The notes: generated by a model not told the origin, from the sequence alone. A stretch of DNA of 64,000 bases from Flexibacter flexilis DSM 6793 (GCF_900112255.1 NZ_FOLE01000008.1:1-64000), one strand, 5' to 3'; counted from the first letter of the stretch, positions 27,711 through 37,407 are shown. Translations and numbers: made by a program.

Positions 27711-28936
27711 AAAGCTCTAACCCAAAAATATTGATACTCGCAGACCAAGCAGTATTCAGTGGCACTAATTTTTTGCTCACGATTCTGCTGGCTCGCACGC
27801 TGGATGTAGCGGCTTTTGGTCGATATTCGGCTGTTGTGTTGGCGATGTATTTGATTGTCAGTGTCTTAAATGCGATAGTGGTGCAAGTGGTACAGGTGCA
27901 AGCCGCCGCCCAAAAAGATTCGAGGGCTTATATTTCCTTTTCGTTTTGGTTGCAAACGGTGGTTTTGTCGGGGATTTTGTTGGTAGGAGGCTTGGTGTAT
28001 CGCTTTTTGCCGCTTTCGTTGAGCCTCTGGACGGTGCTACCGCTGATTTGGGGCTTTGTGATGCACGATTATTTCCGCAAAACACTCATTGCCTTAGGCC
28101 GAACTACACAAGTGCTGACCATTGACATACTGGCCGCTGTGGCGCAAATCGGGGCGTTAGTGGCTTTGTTTTGGCTCAAAGGTTCGCTGAATCTGTATTT
28201 ACTGCTCATGGGAGTGGCCTACGTGCTGCCGTTTGTGTATGGCGTGTTCGTGTTGCGGCCTTTGCTGTGGAGTTTGCGCGGCCAATGGTCGGGGTTTGCG
28301 GCTCTGCATTTTACGGAAGGCAAATGGCTTTTGGGCTCGGCTTTGGTGCAATGGTGGGCAGGCAATTTGTTTGTAGTGGCTTCGGGCATTTATTTGGGTG
28401 CGCAGGCGTTGGGCGGGTTGCGTTTGGTGCAATCGCTTTTTGGCATCTTGAATGTGCTTTTGCAAACCTTCGAAAATTATGTGTTGCCGACTACGGCCAC
28501 GCTTTTGGCCAAAAGCCGCAACGATGCCGCGCATTATTTGGTACGGACTACCCAAACCGCAGCCATTTTGTTTGTACCTGTGCTATTGGCGACGGCCTTT
28601 TTCCCAAAACAAATTATGCAATTGGTAGGCGGCGAAGTGTATATGGAATACGGCTTTTTGCTTACGGGCATGGCCTGCAACTATGTGCTTATTTATTTGG
28701 CGCAACCTATTCGCATCAGTATCAGGGTTTTACTCCTGAACGAATACTTTTTCTATGGATATGTACTCACGTTGATATTTGCTTTATCAAGCTCAGATTT
28801 TTTACTCTCCAATTACGGATTAATCGGCGTACTGGTGGGGCTGCTAAGTTCCCAACTGATTCTGATTGTTTTCTGGCAACTCACTCTTAACAACAAAAAA
28901 GGCTTTTTCTCATGGAAATCATTCATATCATTTTAG
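27707..28936 (+). CDS. Polysaccharide flippase (Wzx-like, MOP superfamily)
   Basis: A 409-residue, highly hydrophobic protein with 11-12 predicted transmembrane helices, starting LADQAVFSGTNFLLTILLA, the usual opening of Wzx/PST-type oligosaccharide flippases. It should translocate undecaprenyl-linked repeat units across the inner membrane for polymerisation by the Wzy-like protein at 30439. It overlaps the Wzc-like gene by 4 bases and the next glycosyltransferase by 25 bases, so all are in one transcript. Confidence 0.88.
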   Translation: MKSSNPKILILADQAVFSGTNFLLTILLARTLDVAAFGRYSAVVLAMYLIVSVLNAIVVQVVQVQAAAQKDSRAYISFSFWLQTVVLSGILLVGGLVYRFLPLSLSLWTVLPLIWGFVMHDYFRKTLIALGRTTQVLTIDILAAVAQIGALVALFWLKGSLNLYLLLMGVAYVLPFVYGVFVLRPLLWSLRGQWSGFAALHFTEGKWLLGSALVQWWAGNLFVVASGIYLGAQALGGLRLVQSLFGILNVLLQTFENYVLPTTATLLAKSRNDAAHYLVRTTQTAAILFVPVLLATAFFPKQIMQLVGGEVYMEYGFLLTGMACNYVLIYLAQPIRISIRVLLLNEYFFYGYVLTLIFALSSSDFLLSNYGLIGVLVGLLSSQLILIVFWQLTLNNKKGFFSWKSFISF

Positions 28937-30012
28937 GAAAGGCAAACCCCGACCGCCTCAACGGGGTAAATAAGGTGGTGTATAACATGGCCACCGAACA
29001 AACCAAAGCGGGTATGAATGTAGAGGTTTGGGGCATTACGCCCGACCCGACACACGACTATCCCGCACGCAATTTCACTACGCGGCTTTTTGAGGCGCAC
29101 CAGAATCCGTTTAGCATAGACCGCAATCTTAAACTGGCGATTTTGGCTAAAGAAGATGCCGTATTTCATTTGCACGGCGGCTGGATTCCGCGTTTCAGTG
29201 CGTTGGCTACGCTGATGCAAGAATATGACATCAAATATGTGTTCACGCCACACGGTGCATACAACACTGTCGCGATGCAACGCAGCTCTTGGGCAAAAAA
29301 AATCTATTTCTATTTGTTTGAGAAAAAACTCTTGAGCGGCGCACGCAAAATTCACGCCATCGGCGAGAGCGAAGTGAGTGGGTTAAATCAAATTTTCCCC
29401 AATCAAAAATCTTTTTTGTTGCCTTATGGCTTTGAGTATTCGGAGCATAGCGTATTTCATGTAACCAAAAACATTGATTTTACGCTGGGTTTTGTGGGTC
29501 GCCTCGACGTTTATACCAAAGGGCTGGATTTGCTTGTTTCGGCTTTTGAGCGGTTTCAGTACAAAGTCCCGACGGCCAAGCTCTGGATTGTGGGCGATGG
29601 CGAAGGCAAAGATTTTTTGAGCCAACTCATTGCCACCAAGAATATTAGAGGTATTACGCTTTGGGGTAAAAAATTTGGAGCGGAAAAAGATATGCTCATT
29701 TCCAAAATGCACGTGTTTGCGCACCCTTCGCGCAACGAAGGTTTGCCAACTGCCGTGCTGGAAGCTGCTTCTTTCGGGGTGCCTGCCATTGTTACGCAAG
29801 CCACCAACGTGGCAGCCTATGTCCAAAAATATGATTGTGGCGTGGGCATTGCCAACGAAAATGTGGACGAACTCGAACGCGCCATGTTGGAGCTACACGC
29901 CAACCATAAAGGCGAACGCTATCATCAATTAGGGCACAATTGCGAAACCATGCTCAAGCAGGCGTTTGCGTGGCCTGTGCTGGTGCAGCAGTACAAAGAG
30001 CTGTATGCCTGA
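28912..30012 (+). CDS. Glycosyltransferase, family GT4 type
   Basis: A 366-residue GT-B glycosyltransferase. The N-terminal domain carries LHGGWIPRFSALA and FTPHGAYNTVA. The C-terminal domain has LGFVGRLDVYTKGLDLLV and the nucleotide-sugar-binding EX7E motif in HPSRNEGLPTAVLEAASFG. It should add one sugar to the lipid-linked repeat unit at the cytoplasmic face; donor and acceptor cannot be told. It overlaps the flippase gene by 25 bases and is followed by a repeat-containing gap. Confidence 0.9.
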   Translation: MEIIHIILGKANPDRLNGVNKVVYNMATEQTKAGMNVEVWGITPDPTHDYPARNFTTRLFEAHQNPFSIDRNLKLAILAKEDAVFHLHGGWIPRFSALATLMQEYDIKYVFTPHGAYNTVAMQRSSWAKKIYFYLFEKKLLSGARKIHAIGESEVSGLNQIFPNQKSFLLPYGFEYSEHSVFHVTKNIDFTLGFVGRLDVYTKGLDLLVSAFERFQYKVPTAKLWIVGDGEGKDFLSQLIATKNIRGITLWGKKFGAEKDMLISKMHVFAHPSRNEGLPTAVLEAASFGVPAIVTQATNVAAYVQKYDCGVGIANENVDELERAMLELHANHKGERYHQLGHNCETMLKQAFAWPVLVQQYKELYA

Positions 30013-30060
30013 GTGTTAAATTTTTGTTTTTGCATAAAAAATAATGGAAGATGCCACGCC

Positions 30061-30203
30061 TACGGCGTTCGTTCGTACAAAAAACGTATTACTACCAAGA
30101 TCCCAAGCCTAAAGGCTTTGTGATGCAATATGGTAAATCCGTAAGGATTGAAATCTTTGTAGCCAAAGGAATTTGAGATAGGATTCTAACGCCTTTAGGC
30201 GTG
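30061..30203 (+). repeat. Structured intergenic repeat, copy 1
   Basis: This 143-base unit is repeated almost identically at 30231-30372. It holds three small perfect hairpins, each with 5-bp arms and a 4-base loop: AAGCC-TAAA-GGCTT (30105-30118), AATCC-GTAA-GGATT (30136-30149) and ACGCC-TTTA-GGCGT (30189-30202). No coding potential is visible. It probably belongs to a dispersed family. Confidence 0.85.
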
Positions 30204-30230
30204 GTCATTTGGTTTAAGCAGGTAGCAATC

Positions 30231-30372
30231 TACGGCGTTCGTTCGTACAAAAAACACATTACTACCAAGATTCCAAGCCTAAAGGCTTTGTGATGCAATA
30301 TGGTAAATCCGTAAGGATTGAAATCTTGGTAGCCAAAGGAATTGAGATAGGATTCTAACGCCTTTAGGCGTG
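30231..30372 (+). repeat. Structured intergenic repeat, copy 2
   Basis: Same unit as 30061-30203, in the same orientation, with a one-base deletion (ATTGAG instead of ATTTGAG) and a few substitutions. The three hairpins are all preserved. The 27-base spacer between copies is unrelated. Together the two copies fill most of the gap 30013-30438 inside the polysaccharide locus. Confidence 0.85.
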
Positions 30373-30438
30373 ACATCTTCAATGCAAAATATTGGTTTGA
30401 TAATTTGATTGATATTTAAACCCCATGACATAGAGTCT

Positions 30439-31734
30439 ATGAAAGCGAAAACACGCGAAGAACGAAACGCCGCCTTTTTTGCCAAAACCAACTGGCAATT
30501 GTTCTTGATTTTGCTGCTGATGGTGGCGTGCTTTTTTACGTGGAGCGAAAACGTGGTGATTACCAGAGGCATCAAAGTTGTTGGCCGTTTGGGAATGCTC
30601 TACGCGTCGTATTACGTGTACAAAAGCATTATCAACTATGGCGCGGTGGACTCGCTCAAAGTGCATAATCCGCTTTCCAGTGCGTTTTATGGTATTTATT
30701 TGCTCATTGGTTTTGCCTCGTTTATGTGGAGTACCAATGTCGGATACAGCTCTTTGCAGTGGTTTATGACCTCCCAAACCCTCGTGTTTTGCTATTATTT
30801 TGTCAAAAGTCTGTACTTGCTCGACCACTTTTTCCCAGAACATCCTATCCGAATGTTTAATTTAGTCGGCAATACATCTTTTCTCCTGATTTTGGTTTTT
30901 GTGGTAGGAATGTGGGTGAATCCTGATGCGTTTTATCGGCTCACGCACGGCGGGGAAGAGGCTCGTTTGGGTGGCTACATGATGAATCCCAATGAGTTAG
31001 GAATGTTGGCGGGGATTGGCGTGGCGGGTTTGCTGTTCGACATTCGCCGAAATCATCGCCGCGTCTGGACGGTTGTCAAACTGCTGGTGTTGTTCTATGG
31101 CCTCATGGCAACGGGTTCGCGCTCTTCGTTGATTGGGGCTTTGCTTATTATAGGGTTTCATGTGTTGCAGTCCGAACAAAAACAATTTGCAATTGCGGCT
31201 ATTATCGTCATGGCATTGGTTTCGCCGATTGCCATTTATAAAGTGGTACTCAAAGACGGCGACCCCGAACGCATGGAAGAAGTCATGAGCATGACGGGAC
31301 GTTTACCGTTTTGGCAAGCTCTCATTAATGAAGGTTTGCCTCGTGAGCCGCTCTTGGGTTTTGGTTTTATGCGCATCGACTACAAAGAATTTTTTCAGAG
31401 TACGCACACGTATCCTGGCAAAATGACGCATAACACGTTTATGCAAGTGCTCATGAATCTGGGTTTTATTGGCCTGACGATGGTGTTTTTTCAGATAGTT
31501 TTTACGGTTCGTGGGATTTTGGCAGAAAACAACGAGAAAAAACTCATGCTGTTTAGTATGCTCATCCCGATTGTGATAAACTCGTTCACGGAATTTGGCA
31601 TTTATGGCGAGTCCAACTATGGTATTTTATTTTACCAATTGGTCATTTTATATATTTCCTTTAAGGCTTCGTCTATCATTACGCCTGCCCAACGCGTGCA
31701 TTTGCGCAAGCGTCGGCCAGACCTAACGGTATAG
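30439..31734 (+). CDS. O-antigen ligase/polymerase-like membrane protein (Wzy)
   Basis: A 431-residue protein with about 10 transmembrane helices and a large periplasmic loop. The stretch GGYMMNPNELGMLAGIG followed by MATGSRSSLIGALLIIGF is the signature of the O-antigen ligase/polymerase (Wzy_C) family. With Wzx and the Wzc-like protein in the same locus, polymerase is the likelier role. I chose ATG 30439 (MKAKTREERN); the frame is open from a TTG at 30409, but that would add a non-conserved tail. A repeat pair separates it from the upstream glycosyltransferase. Confidence 0.87.
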   Translation: MKAKTREERNAAFFAKTNWQLFLILLLMVACFFTWSENVVITRGIKVVGRLGMLYASYYVYKSIINYGAVDSLKVHNPLSSAFYGIYLLIGFASFMWSTNVGYSSLQWFMTSQTLVFCYYFVKSLYLLDHFFPEHPIRMFNLVGNTSFLLILVFVVGMWVNPDAFYRLTHGGEEARLGGYMMNPNELGMLAGIGVAGLLFDIRRNHRRVWTVVKLLVLFYGLMATGSRSSLIGALLIIGFHVLQSEQKQFAIAAIIVMALVSPIAIYKVVLKDGDPERMEEVMSMTGRLPFWQALINEGLPREPLLGFGFMRIDYKEFFQSTHTYPGKMTHNTFMQVLMNLGFIGLTMVFFQIVFTVRGILAENNEKKLMLFSMLIPIVINSFTEFGIYGESNYGILFYQLVILYISFKASSIITPAQRVHLRKRRPDLTV

Positions 31735-31759
31735 CGATTCTTCCATATTTTATTTTTCT

Positions 31760-31774
31760 GTCCATATTCTGGAA
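31760..31774 (+). promoter_or_regulatory. Candidate upstream activator site 3
   Basis: GTCCATATTCTGGAA matches site 2 at 12 of 15 positions. Its centre is 76 bp upstream of the -12 element at 31842-31843. A half-site TTCCATA is at 31741. Confidence 0.4.
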
Positions 31775-31828
31775 AAAAAATGTTGTTTTTGTTTTTGTAA
31801 ATAATTGAAAATTAGTGCTTTGTGATAT

Positions 31829-31844
31829 TGGCAAGGTTTTGGTA
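31829..31844 (+). promoter_or_regulatory. Candidate sigma-54 promoter P3
   Basis: TGGCAAGGTTTTGGTA has the -24 TGGCA and correct spacing, but GT instead of GC at -12. The predicted transcription start is near 31855, before ATG 31881. Weak alone; supported by the upstream palindrome. Confidence 0.4.
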
Positions 31845-31880
31845 TTTTCCTTTACAACAACAAACAAAACACTAAATACA

Positions 31881-34274
31881 ATGGAAGATTTCTTATTTGC
31901 GCTAGGCCTTAGCCTCAAAAAAACCAGAGAAGGAGCTACTCCAATTTGTTTCTATTACATCCCAAATACTGACGGCTCTATTCGTTGGTTTTGGAATGAA
32001 AAAGCCACTCAACCACATTTCCTCAAATTCTACCACACAGCCGACTGGCGTTCTCGCTTGATTGCGGCGTTTTATCACCTTGTTTTTTTCTTCAAATTAC
32101 AACATTTGTTATTTGCCAAAAACCAGATACTGGCCTACATAGCCGACATGAATAAAATTGTTGGCTCAGACGCTTGGACAGATGTTTTTGTGTTCACGGG
32201 GACGGCAGGCCCCAACCGAAAACTTACCCTGTTTCTGCGCAATCAGCAGGGTAAAAGTTTTTTTGTAAAACAAGCCATTAGCTCCAACTCCTTACAGCTC
32301 ATTGAGCGAGAGAAAACCACACTATCATATTTAAATCACATTAGTTTATCACAATCACGCATTCCTTCGGTGGCGTTTGCGGGCAGCACTTTTCTGATGT
32401 TTGTCAACGAAAGCGCAGGAAAAACCAGTACCGACCGATTCGGGGCAGCACACCAAATCTTTTTGGAGGAGTTGCATCACCAAAGCGTGCATTTGGCCAA
32501 CACCAGCAAGTTTTTGAAACTCGAAAATTTGGATCGTCGCCTTGAGTTGTTGGGCGGTACTAAAGTGCCTGTGGGCATTGTCAAAAAACTCAACACGCTG
32601 GCCAAAGACCTTGCAAATGAGCAATCTAACTTGATGCTAAGTTACGCGCACGGCGACTTTACGCCATGGAATATGTTCGTGGATGCGCAAGGCAAATTGT
32701 TCGTGTACGACTGGGAACTGTTCCGCAAGGCTTATCCCGAAGGCTTCGACTTCATTCATTTTATTGTTCAAAAAGGAATCTTGATTGAGCGCAAAAACTG
32801 GGCGGCCATCAAAGAAGAAATCTACAATACTTATGCTGAATATCAGGGGGATATGGAAATTTCCATTGACCAACAACTCAAATGGTATTTGCTACTAAAC
32901 ACACTTAATCAACTGGAGATTTTCGCCGCCCAAGCCCAATGGCACACACAGGTAAACTGGCTGCTCAATACTTGGAACGATGCTTTGAGCGATATTCTTT
33001 CCGCCAAACACCAAACGCGCCCGTTGATTATCAGGGATTTGTTCGACTGGCTTTCGGCCAAACAATACGGTACACTCAAACTCGAATTGCCTAATGTGGA
33101 GCTTTTGCCTGTTACTTCGGATTTAGATATTTGCCTGAATCGCGCTGATGCCTTGCAAGCCTTTGCGTATTTCTCCAAACATTCGTTGGTTGCCAAACTC
33201 ATTGTGGTTAAAGGTTTTACCGTGTCGCGCGTTACGCTTTTGCTTCGCGACGGAGGTATTTTGCACGTGGATTTTATTCACCAATGGCGACGCAAATACA
33301 CACAATTTGGCTTGCTGGGAGATGTTTTGGCCAAAACCCACACCGATGCGCAAGGTATCCGACACGTAAGCCCGTATTACACGGCGGTTTTTGTGGGTTG
33401 TTTTTATGGATTAAATAAATCACAAATCCCGTTCAAATACCTGCATTACAGTCAGTTTCTGGAAAAAAGCCGCTCTTCGCTCGACAATCAAATTTATGGC
33501 TTGTATCTGGGCGATCGCGCCAACCCTGCACGCCTGACACGCTATTTGCAAAAACGTATTTATAATCAGGGTTTTAGCGCGTTTTTGTGTAAAGTACAAT
33601 ATTGGTTGGACGTGGCCAGTAGGCTCATCACGACCAAAGGCTTTACGGTAACGTTTAGCGGCGTTGACGGCGCAGGAAAATCGACGGTGATTGCGCATTT
33701 GCGCGAGGAGCTGGACAAAAAATTCAGACGTAGAGTAGTGGTGTTGCGCCACAGGCCATCGTTTCTGCCGATTCTCAGTGCCTACAAACACGGCAAAACC
33801 CAAGCCGAACAAATCGCGGCCAACACGCTGCCGCGCCAAGGCCAAAATACCAGCGTGATTAGTTCGCTTTTCCGCTTTGGTTATTACTACATAGATTATC
33901 TGTTTGGGCAATTCGTGGTGTATTTCAAATATATTTTGCGTGGTTACATTGTGCTGTACGACCGCTATTATTTCGACTTCATCAACGATTCCAAACGCAG
34001 CAATATTTATTTGCCAAAATGGTTTTTGAAAATGGGTTATTTCTTCCTCAAAAAACCAGAATTAAATTTCTTTTTGTATGCGCAAGCACAAGAAATTTTG
34101 AAGCGAAAACAAGAATTAAACGAAAATACAATTCGCTCACTTACTTCCGATTATTTGGGACTATTTGAGTCGCTTTCTAAAGATAAAAATGCAAAATATA
34201 TTGCTTTAGAAAACAATCATTTGCCCCATACTTTGCAACATATTTCGGGCGAAATTAAAAATCTTGCTTATTAA
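31881..34274 (+). CDS. Three-domain protein: APH-like kinase, nucleotidyltransferase-like, thymidylate-kinase-like
   Basis: A 797-residue protein. The N-terminal half carries an aminoglycoside-phosphotransferase-type kinase fold with catalytic loop HGDFTPWN (H257, D259) and metal-binding D in VYDWELF. The middle part has the polymerase-beta-type nucleotidyltransferase acidic residues D414 and D416 (SDLDICL) and D464 (LHVDFIHQW), though the usual GS motif before them is absent. The C-terminal part has a thymidylate-kinase-like P-loop GVDGAGKST (594-602) and a DRYYFDF motif. ATG 31881 is chosen because a sigma-54-like promoter sits at 31829-31844. Location in the polysaccharide locus suggests phosphorylation of a sugar, polyol or glycan-linked substrate; the real substrate is unknown. 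Confidence 0.8.
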   Translation: MEDFLFALGLSLKKTREGATPICFYYIPNTDGSIRWFWNEKATQPHFLKFYHTADWRSRLIAAFYHLVFFFKLQHLLFAKNQILAYIADMNKIVGSDAWTDVFVFTGTAGPNRKLTLFLRNQQGKSFFVKQAISSNSLQLIEREKTTLSYLNHISLSQSRIPSVAFAGSTFLMFVNESAGKTSTDRFGAAHQIFLEELHHQSVHLANTSKFLKLENLDRRLELLGGTKVPVGIVKKLNTLAKDLANEQSNLMLSYAHGDFTPWNMFVDAQGKLFVYDWELFRKAYPEGFDFIHFIVQKGILIERKNWAAIKEEIYNTYAEYQGDMEISIDQQLKWYLLLNTLNQLEIFAAQAQWHTQVNWLLNTWNDALSDILSAKHQTRPLIIRDLFDWLSAKQYGTLKLELPNVELLPVTSDLDICLNRADALQAFAYFSKHSLVAKLIVVKGFTVSRVTLLLRDGGILHVDFIHQWRRKYTQFGLLGDVLAKTHTDAQGIRHVSPYYTAVFVGCFYGLNKSQIPFKYLHYSQFLEKSRSSLDNQIYGLYLGDRANPARLTRYLQKRIYNQGFSAFLCKVQYWLDVASRLITTKGFTVTFSGVDGAGKSTVIAHLREELDKKFRRRVVVLRHRPSFLPILSAYKHGKTQAEQIAANTLPRQGQNTSVISSLFRFGYYYIDYLFGQFVVYFKYILRGYIVLYDRYYFDFINDSKRSNIYLPKWFLKMGYFFLKKPELNFFLYAQAQEILKRKQELNENTIRSLTSDYLGLFESLSKDKNAKYIALENNHLPHTLQHISGEIKNLAY

Positions 34275-34304
34275 TTTTTTATTGAACAAAAACAACCGAA
34301 AACC

Positions 34305-35015
34305 ATGACACGCTTATTAGAATATATTATCAGAAAAAGAAACCCGAAGTTTCGTTTTGATGCCCACCTTTCGGGTGCAATGCTTTTAGCATTTATTTGG
34401 GAACAAATCGCGAATTTTAGGAGAGGTTGCATACTGTGTTTTTATCTCCGAAATCCAAAAATGGCCTTGTTGGGCAAGGGCGTAAAGTTCTTCAATTTGG
34501 CGGGGATTCAGTTTGGCAAATTCATGAAATTGGGCGATGGCGTTTACTTACGCGCCTTGGGCGTGGAGGGCATCAAGCTCGGCGATAACGTGAGCATTGG
34601 GGCGTATAGCAGGCTGGTAGTTTCCACGACGCTCAACCACATTGGCGAGTTTATCCGCATCGGCGACAACGTCGGCATTGGCGAGTTTGCGTATCTGGGC
34701 GGTGCTGGTGGCTTGGAAATTGGCGCAGAAACCATTGTAGGTCAGTACTTTAGTTGCCACCCCGAAAACCACATCATCGACGACCCTGACGCGGCCATAC
34801 GCTTTCAGGGCGTAACGCGGCAAGGTATCCGAATCGGGAAAAATTGCTGGATTGGCAGTAAAGTAACGGTTCTGGACGGCGTGCGCATCGGTAACGGCTG
34901 CGTGATTGCGGCGGGGGCGGTGGTTACCAAATCTTTCCCTGACAATAGCGTAATTGGTGGCGTGCCAGCGCGTTTGCTCAAAACTCGAAACGCCGAATAT
35001 ATACCAATGGATTAA
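34305..35015 (+). CDS. Left-handed beta-helix acyltransferase (hexapeptide repeat)
   Basis: A 236-residue protein with hexapeptide repeats (LGDGVYLRALG, IKLGDNVSIGAY, IRIGDNVGIGEF, IRIGKNCWIGSKVTVLDGVRIG) and the end motif NSVIGGVPARLLK, typical of WbbJ/WcaF-type acetyltransferases. It probably O-acetylates a sugar of the polysaccharide using acetyl-CoA. The N-terminus (about 60 residues) is basic and partly hydrophobic. It follows the three-domain gene by 30 bases. Confidence 0.9.
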   Translation: MTRLLEYIIRKRNPKFRFDAHLSGAMLLAFIWEQIANFRRGCILCFYLRNPKMALLGKGVKFFNLAGIQFGKFMKLGDGVYLRALGVEGIKLGDNVSIGAYSRLVVSTTLNHIGEFIRIGDNVGIGEFAYLGGAGGLEIGAETIVGQYFSCHPENHIIDDPDAAIRFQGVTRQGIRIGKNCWIGSKVTVLDGVRIGNGCVIAAGAVVTKSFPDNSVIGGVPARLLKTRNAEYIPMD

Positions 35016-35076
35016 ATAAAATGATATACGGTTTGTATTTTAAATCTATTGACTACTAACAAAACACACTCAAACC

Positions 35077-36300
35077 ATGAAAACCATATTAGCAACTGCA
35101 TACGCCATCAATCCTTACAAAGGTTCTGAAGATGGAATGGGCTGGAATTTTGTGGCACAAATGGCACGTTTCAGCCGTGTAATTGCGATTACTCGCGAAA
35201 ATAATCGCCCATATATTGATAAATTTATGCGCGAAAATCCCGCTGACTTTTACCAAAATATTCAGTTTTTGTATTTCGATTTGCCAGCTTGGGCGCGTTT
35301 TTGGAAAAAAGGTAGCAGAGGTGCCATGATTTATTATTTGATGTGGCAAAAAGGCGTTATTAATTTTATTCGCAAACAAAATATTCAGTTTGATATTGTA
35401 CATAATCTGAACTTTCATAACGACTGGACTCCCTCGTATTTGTGGCAATTCGGAAAGCCGTTTGTTTGGGGACCAATTGGCCATCACAACCGCATTCCGT
35501 TTCAATATTTACAATCTTATTCGCGCTTGTATTGGCTCAAAGATGAGCTTACGTGGCTTGTCAAAAAATCGTTTTGGAACGCATCGACTGGCCTCAACGA
35601 TACCATCGCCAATTCCAACCATATTTTGTGCATGAATGCGGGCGTTTCGACGCAATTGCAGTTGCCCGAAACCAAATATTCGGTAGTGCCGTCGGTGGCT
35701 ACGCAAGATTGCGGTTGGTTGCCTGTGCAGCCCGACACCGAGCAATTCACGGTTATTTCGGCAGGCCGACTTGTGCCGCTCAAAGGTTTTGATTTAGCGA
35801 TTGCGGCTTTTGCGCAATTTGTGCACCAGTTGCCAGCCGCCCAAAGAGCCAATTGCAAATTCAAGATTGTGGGCAGCGGCGAAGAAAAACATACCCTCAT
35901 GGATTTGTGCGAGTCGTTGCAAGTAGTTGAAAATGTAGAGTTTATCTCTTGGATAGACCGCCAAGAACTGCTGGAAATGATGAAAATGGCCTCTGTGTTT
36001 TTGTTCCCTTCGCACGAGGGCGCGGGCATGGTGGTAGCCGAAGCCTTGTCGTTTGGGTTGCCTGTGGTGTGTCTGGACAACGACGGGCCGGGCGAATTTA
36101 TCGACGGGACTTGCGGAATTGCCGTGCCGATTAGTAGCTATGAGAGCACTGTCGAAAAATTGGGCAACGCACTAACCACGCTTTTTGTACGCCCCGACAA
36201 AAGAAAAGCCATGCGCTTGGCGGCTCGCAAACGCTTTGAAAACCACTTTCATTGGGACGTGCGCGGCAGGCAGTTACAAGAAATTTACGAAAAACTTTAA
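35077..36300 (+). CDS. Glycosyltransferase, family GT4 type
   Basis: A 407-residue GT-B enzyme. It opens with ILATAYAINPYKGSEDGMGWNF, has VISAGRLVPLKGFDLAIAAF at the domain junction, and the EX7E region HEGAGMVVAEALSFGLP. Its start resembles a group of glycosyltransferases that begin with a GSE motif. It should transfer one residue during repeat-unit assembly; the sugar is unknown. It is 61 bases after the acyltransferase gene. Confidence 0.9.
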   Translation: MKTILATAYAINPYKGSEDGMGWNFVAQMARFSRVIAITRENNRPYIDKFMRENPADFYQNIQFLYFDLPAWARFWKKGSRGAMIYYLMWQKGVINFIRKQNIQFDIVHNLNFHNDWTPSYLWQFGKPFVWGPIGHHNRIPFQYLQSYSRLYWLKDELTWLVKKSFWNASTGLNDTIANSNHILCMNAGVSTQLQLPETKYSVVPSVATQDCGWLPVQPDTEQFTVISAGRLVPLKGFDLAIAAFAQFVHQLPAAQRANCKFKIVGSGEEKHTLMDLCESLQVVENVEFISWIDRQELLEMMKMASVFLFPSHEGAGMVVAEALSFGLPVVCLDNDGPGEFIDGTCGIAVPISSYESTVEKLGNALTTLFVRPDKRKAMRLAARKRFENHFHWDVRGRQLQEIYEKL

Positions 36301-36336
36301 ATAATAATTTTTTCCATCACCACTACTATTACTCCT

Positions 36337-37407
36337 ATGCAACCACGTATTATTGCCTGCCATTTGCTAAACGATTTTAGCGGCAGCCCCAAAATTCTGG
36401 CGCAAGCTCTGCGCGTTTTGGCGGACAATCAGCACCAAGTTTATTTGTTTTCGTCGTTCAATAACAAAGGTTTTCTTACAGATATTCAGGGTGTTAAGAA
36501 AGTAAATGTATGGTATCACTATGATGCAAATCCAATTTTTCGTTTATTTTTCTATACACTCACCCAAATGATTTTGTTCGTGTACTTGGTCTTTTTTTTG
36601 GATAAAAAAGATACCGTTTACATTAATACGCTGTTGCCGTATGGCGCGGCATTGGCAGCGCGTTTGCGTGGTTGCCGCGTGGTGTATCACGTACACGAAA
36701 GCAGTATTAGCCCGCCCTTATTGCGCGATTTTTTGGTAGGTGTGGCCAAAAAGATGGCTTCCGAAATTGTGAATGTTTCAGATTTTGTGAAAGAAGCCCA
36801 CAAAATACAACAAGTGAATAGCTATTTGATTTACAATTCGTTGGATGAGCATTTTGCCCAAAAAGCCGCCGAATTTGACAAGCCAACCGCTATGAAACAT
36901 GTATTAATGGCCTGTTCTCTCAAAATTTACAAAGGCATTTTTGAGTTTATGAAATTGGCCGAAAAAAACAGAAATCTAAAATTTCGGTTGGTGCTCAATG
37001 CCTCCGAACCAAAGATTAAATCTTTTTTCAAAAACTGCATTTTACCGCCCAACGTGGAAATTTTGGCCGCGCAATCGGATATGCACCCGCATTACCAATG
37101 GGCCGATGTGATACTGAATCTTTCGCGCCCTGATGCTTGGGTCGAAACCTTCGGCATGACTGTTTTGGAAGGAATGGCTTATGGTTTGCCTGCCATCGTG
37201 CCGCCTGTCGGTGGCATTACGGAAGTGGTACGCGATGGCGAAACGGGCTTTTTGGCCGATTGCCGCGACACGGACAGCGTCAATAAATGTTTGCATAAAC
37301 TCTTGGACAACCGCGACGCTTATTTGTCGTTTTCGGCCAAAGCCAAAGAGCAATTGCAAATGTTTAGTAGCCAGACGTTTCAGACCAAAATTTTGTCGCT
37401 GTTCTAA
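36337..37407 (+). CDS. Glycosyltransferase, family GT4 type
   Basis: A 356-residue GT-B enzyme with FSGSPKILAQALRVL near the N-terminus, a middle VVYHVHESSISPPLL segment, and the donor-binding motif ETFGMTVLEGMAYGLPAIVP followed by GGITEVVRDGETGFL. A hydrophobic stretch at about residues 67-86 (FYTLTQMILFVYLVFFL) may associate it with the membrane. It acts within the polysaccharide locus; donor and linkage are not predictable. Confidence 0.9.
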   Translation: MQPRIIACHLLNDFSGSPKILAQALRVLADNQHQVYLFSSFNNKGFLTDIQGVKKVNVWYHYDANPIFRLFFYTLTQMILFVYLVFFLDKKDTVYINTLLPYGAALAARLRGCRVVYHVHESSISPPLLRDFLVGVAKKMASEIVNVSDFVKEAHKIQQVNSYLIYNSLDEHFAQKAAEFDKPTAMKHVLMACSLKIYKGIFEFMKLAEKNRNLKFRLVLNASEPKIKSFFKNCILPPNVEILAAQSDMHPHYQWADVILNLSRPDAWVETFGMTVLEGMAYGLPAIVPPVGGITEVVRDGETGFLADCRDTDSVNKCLHKLLDNRDAYLSFSAKAKEQLQMFSSQTFQTKILSLF

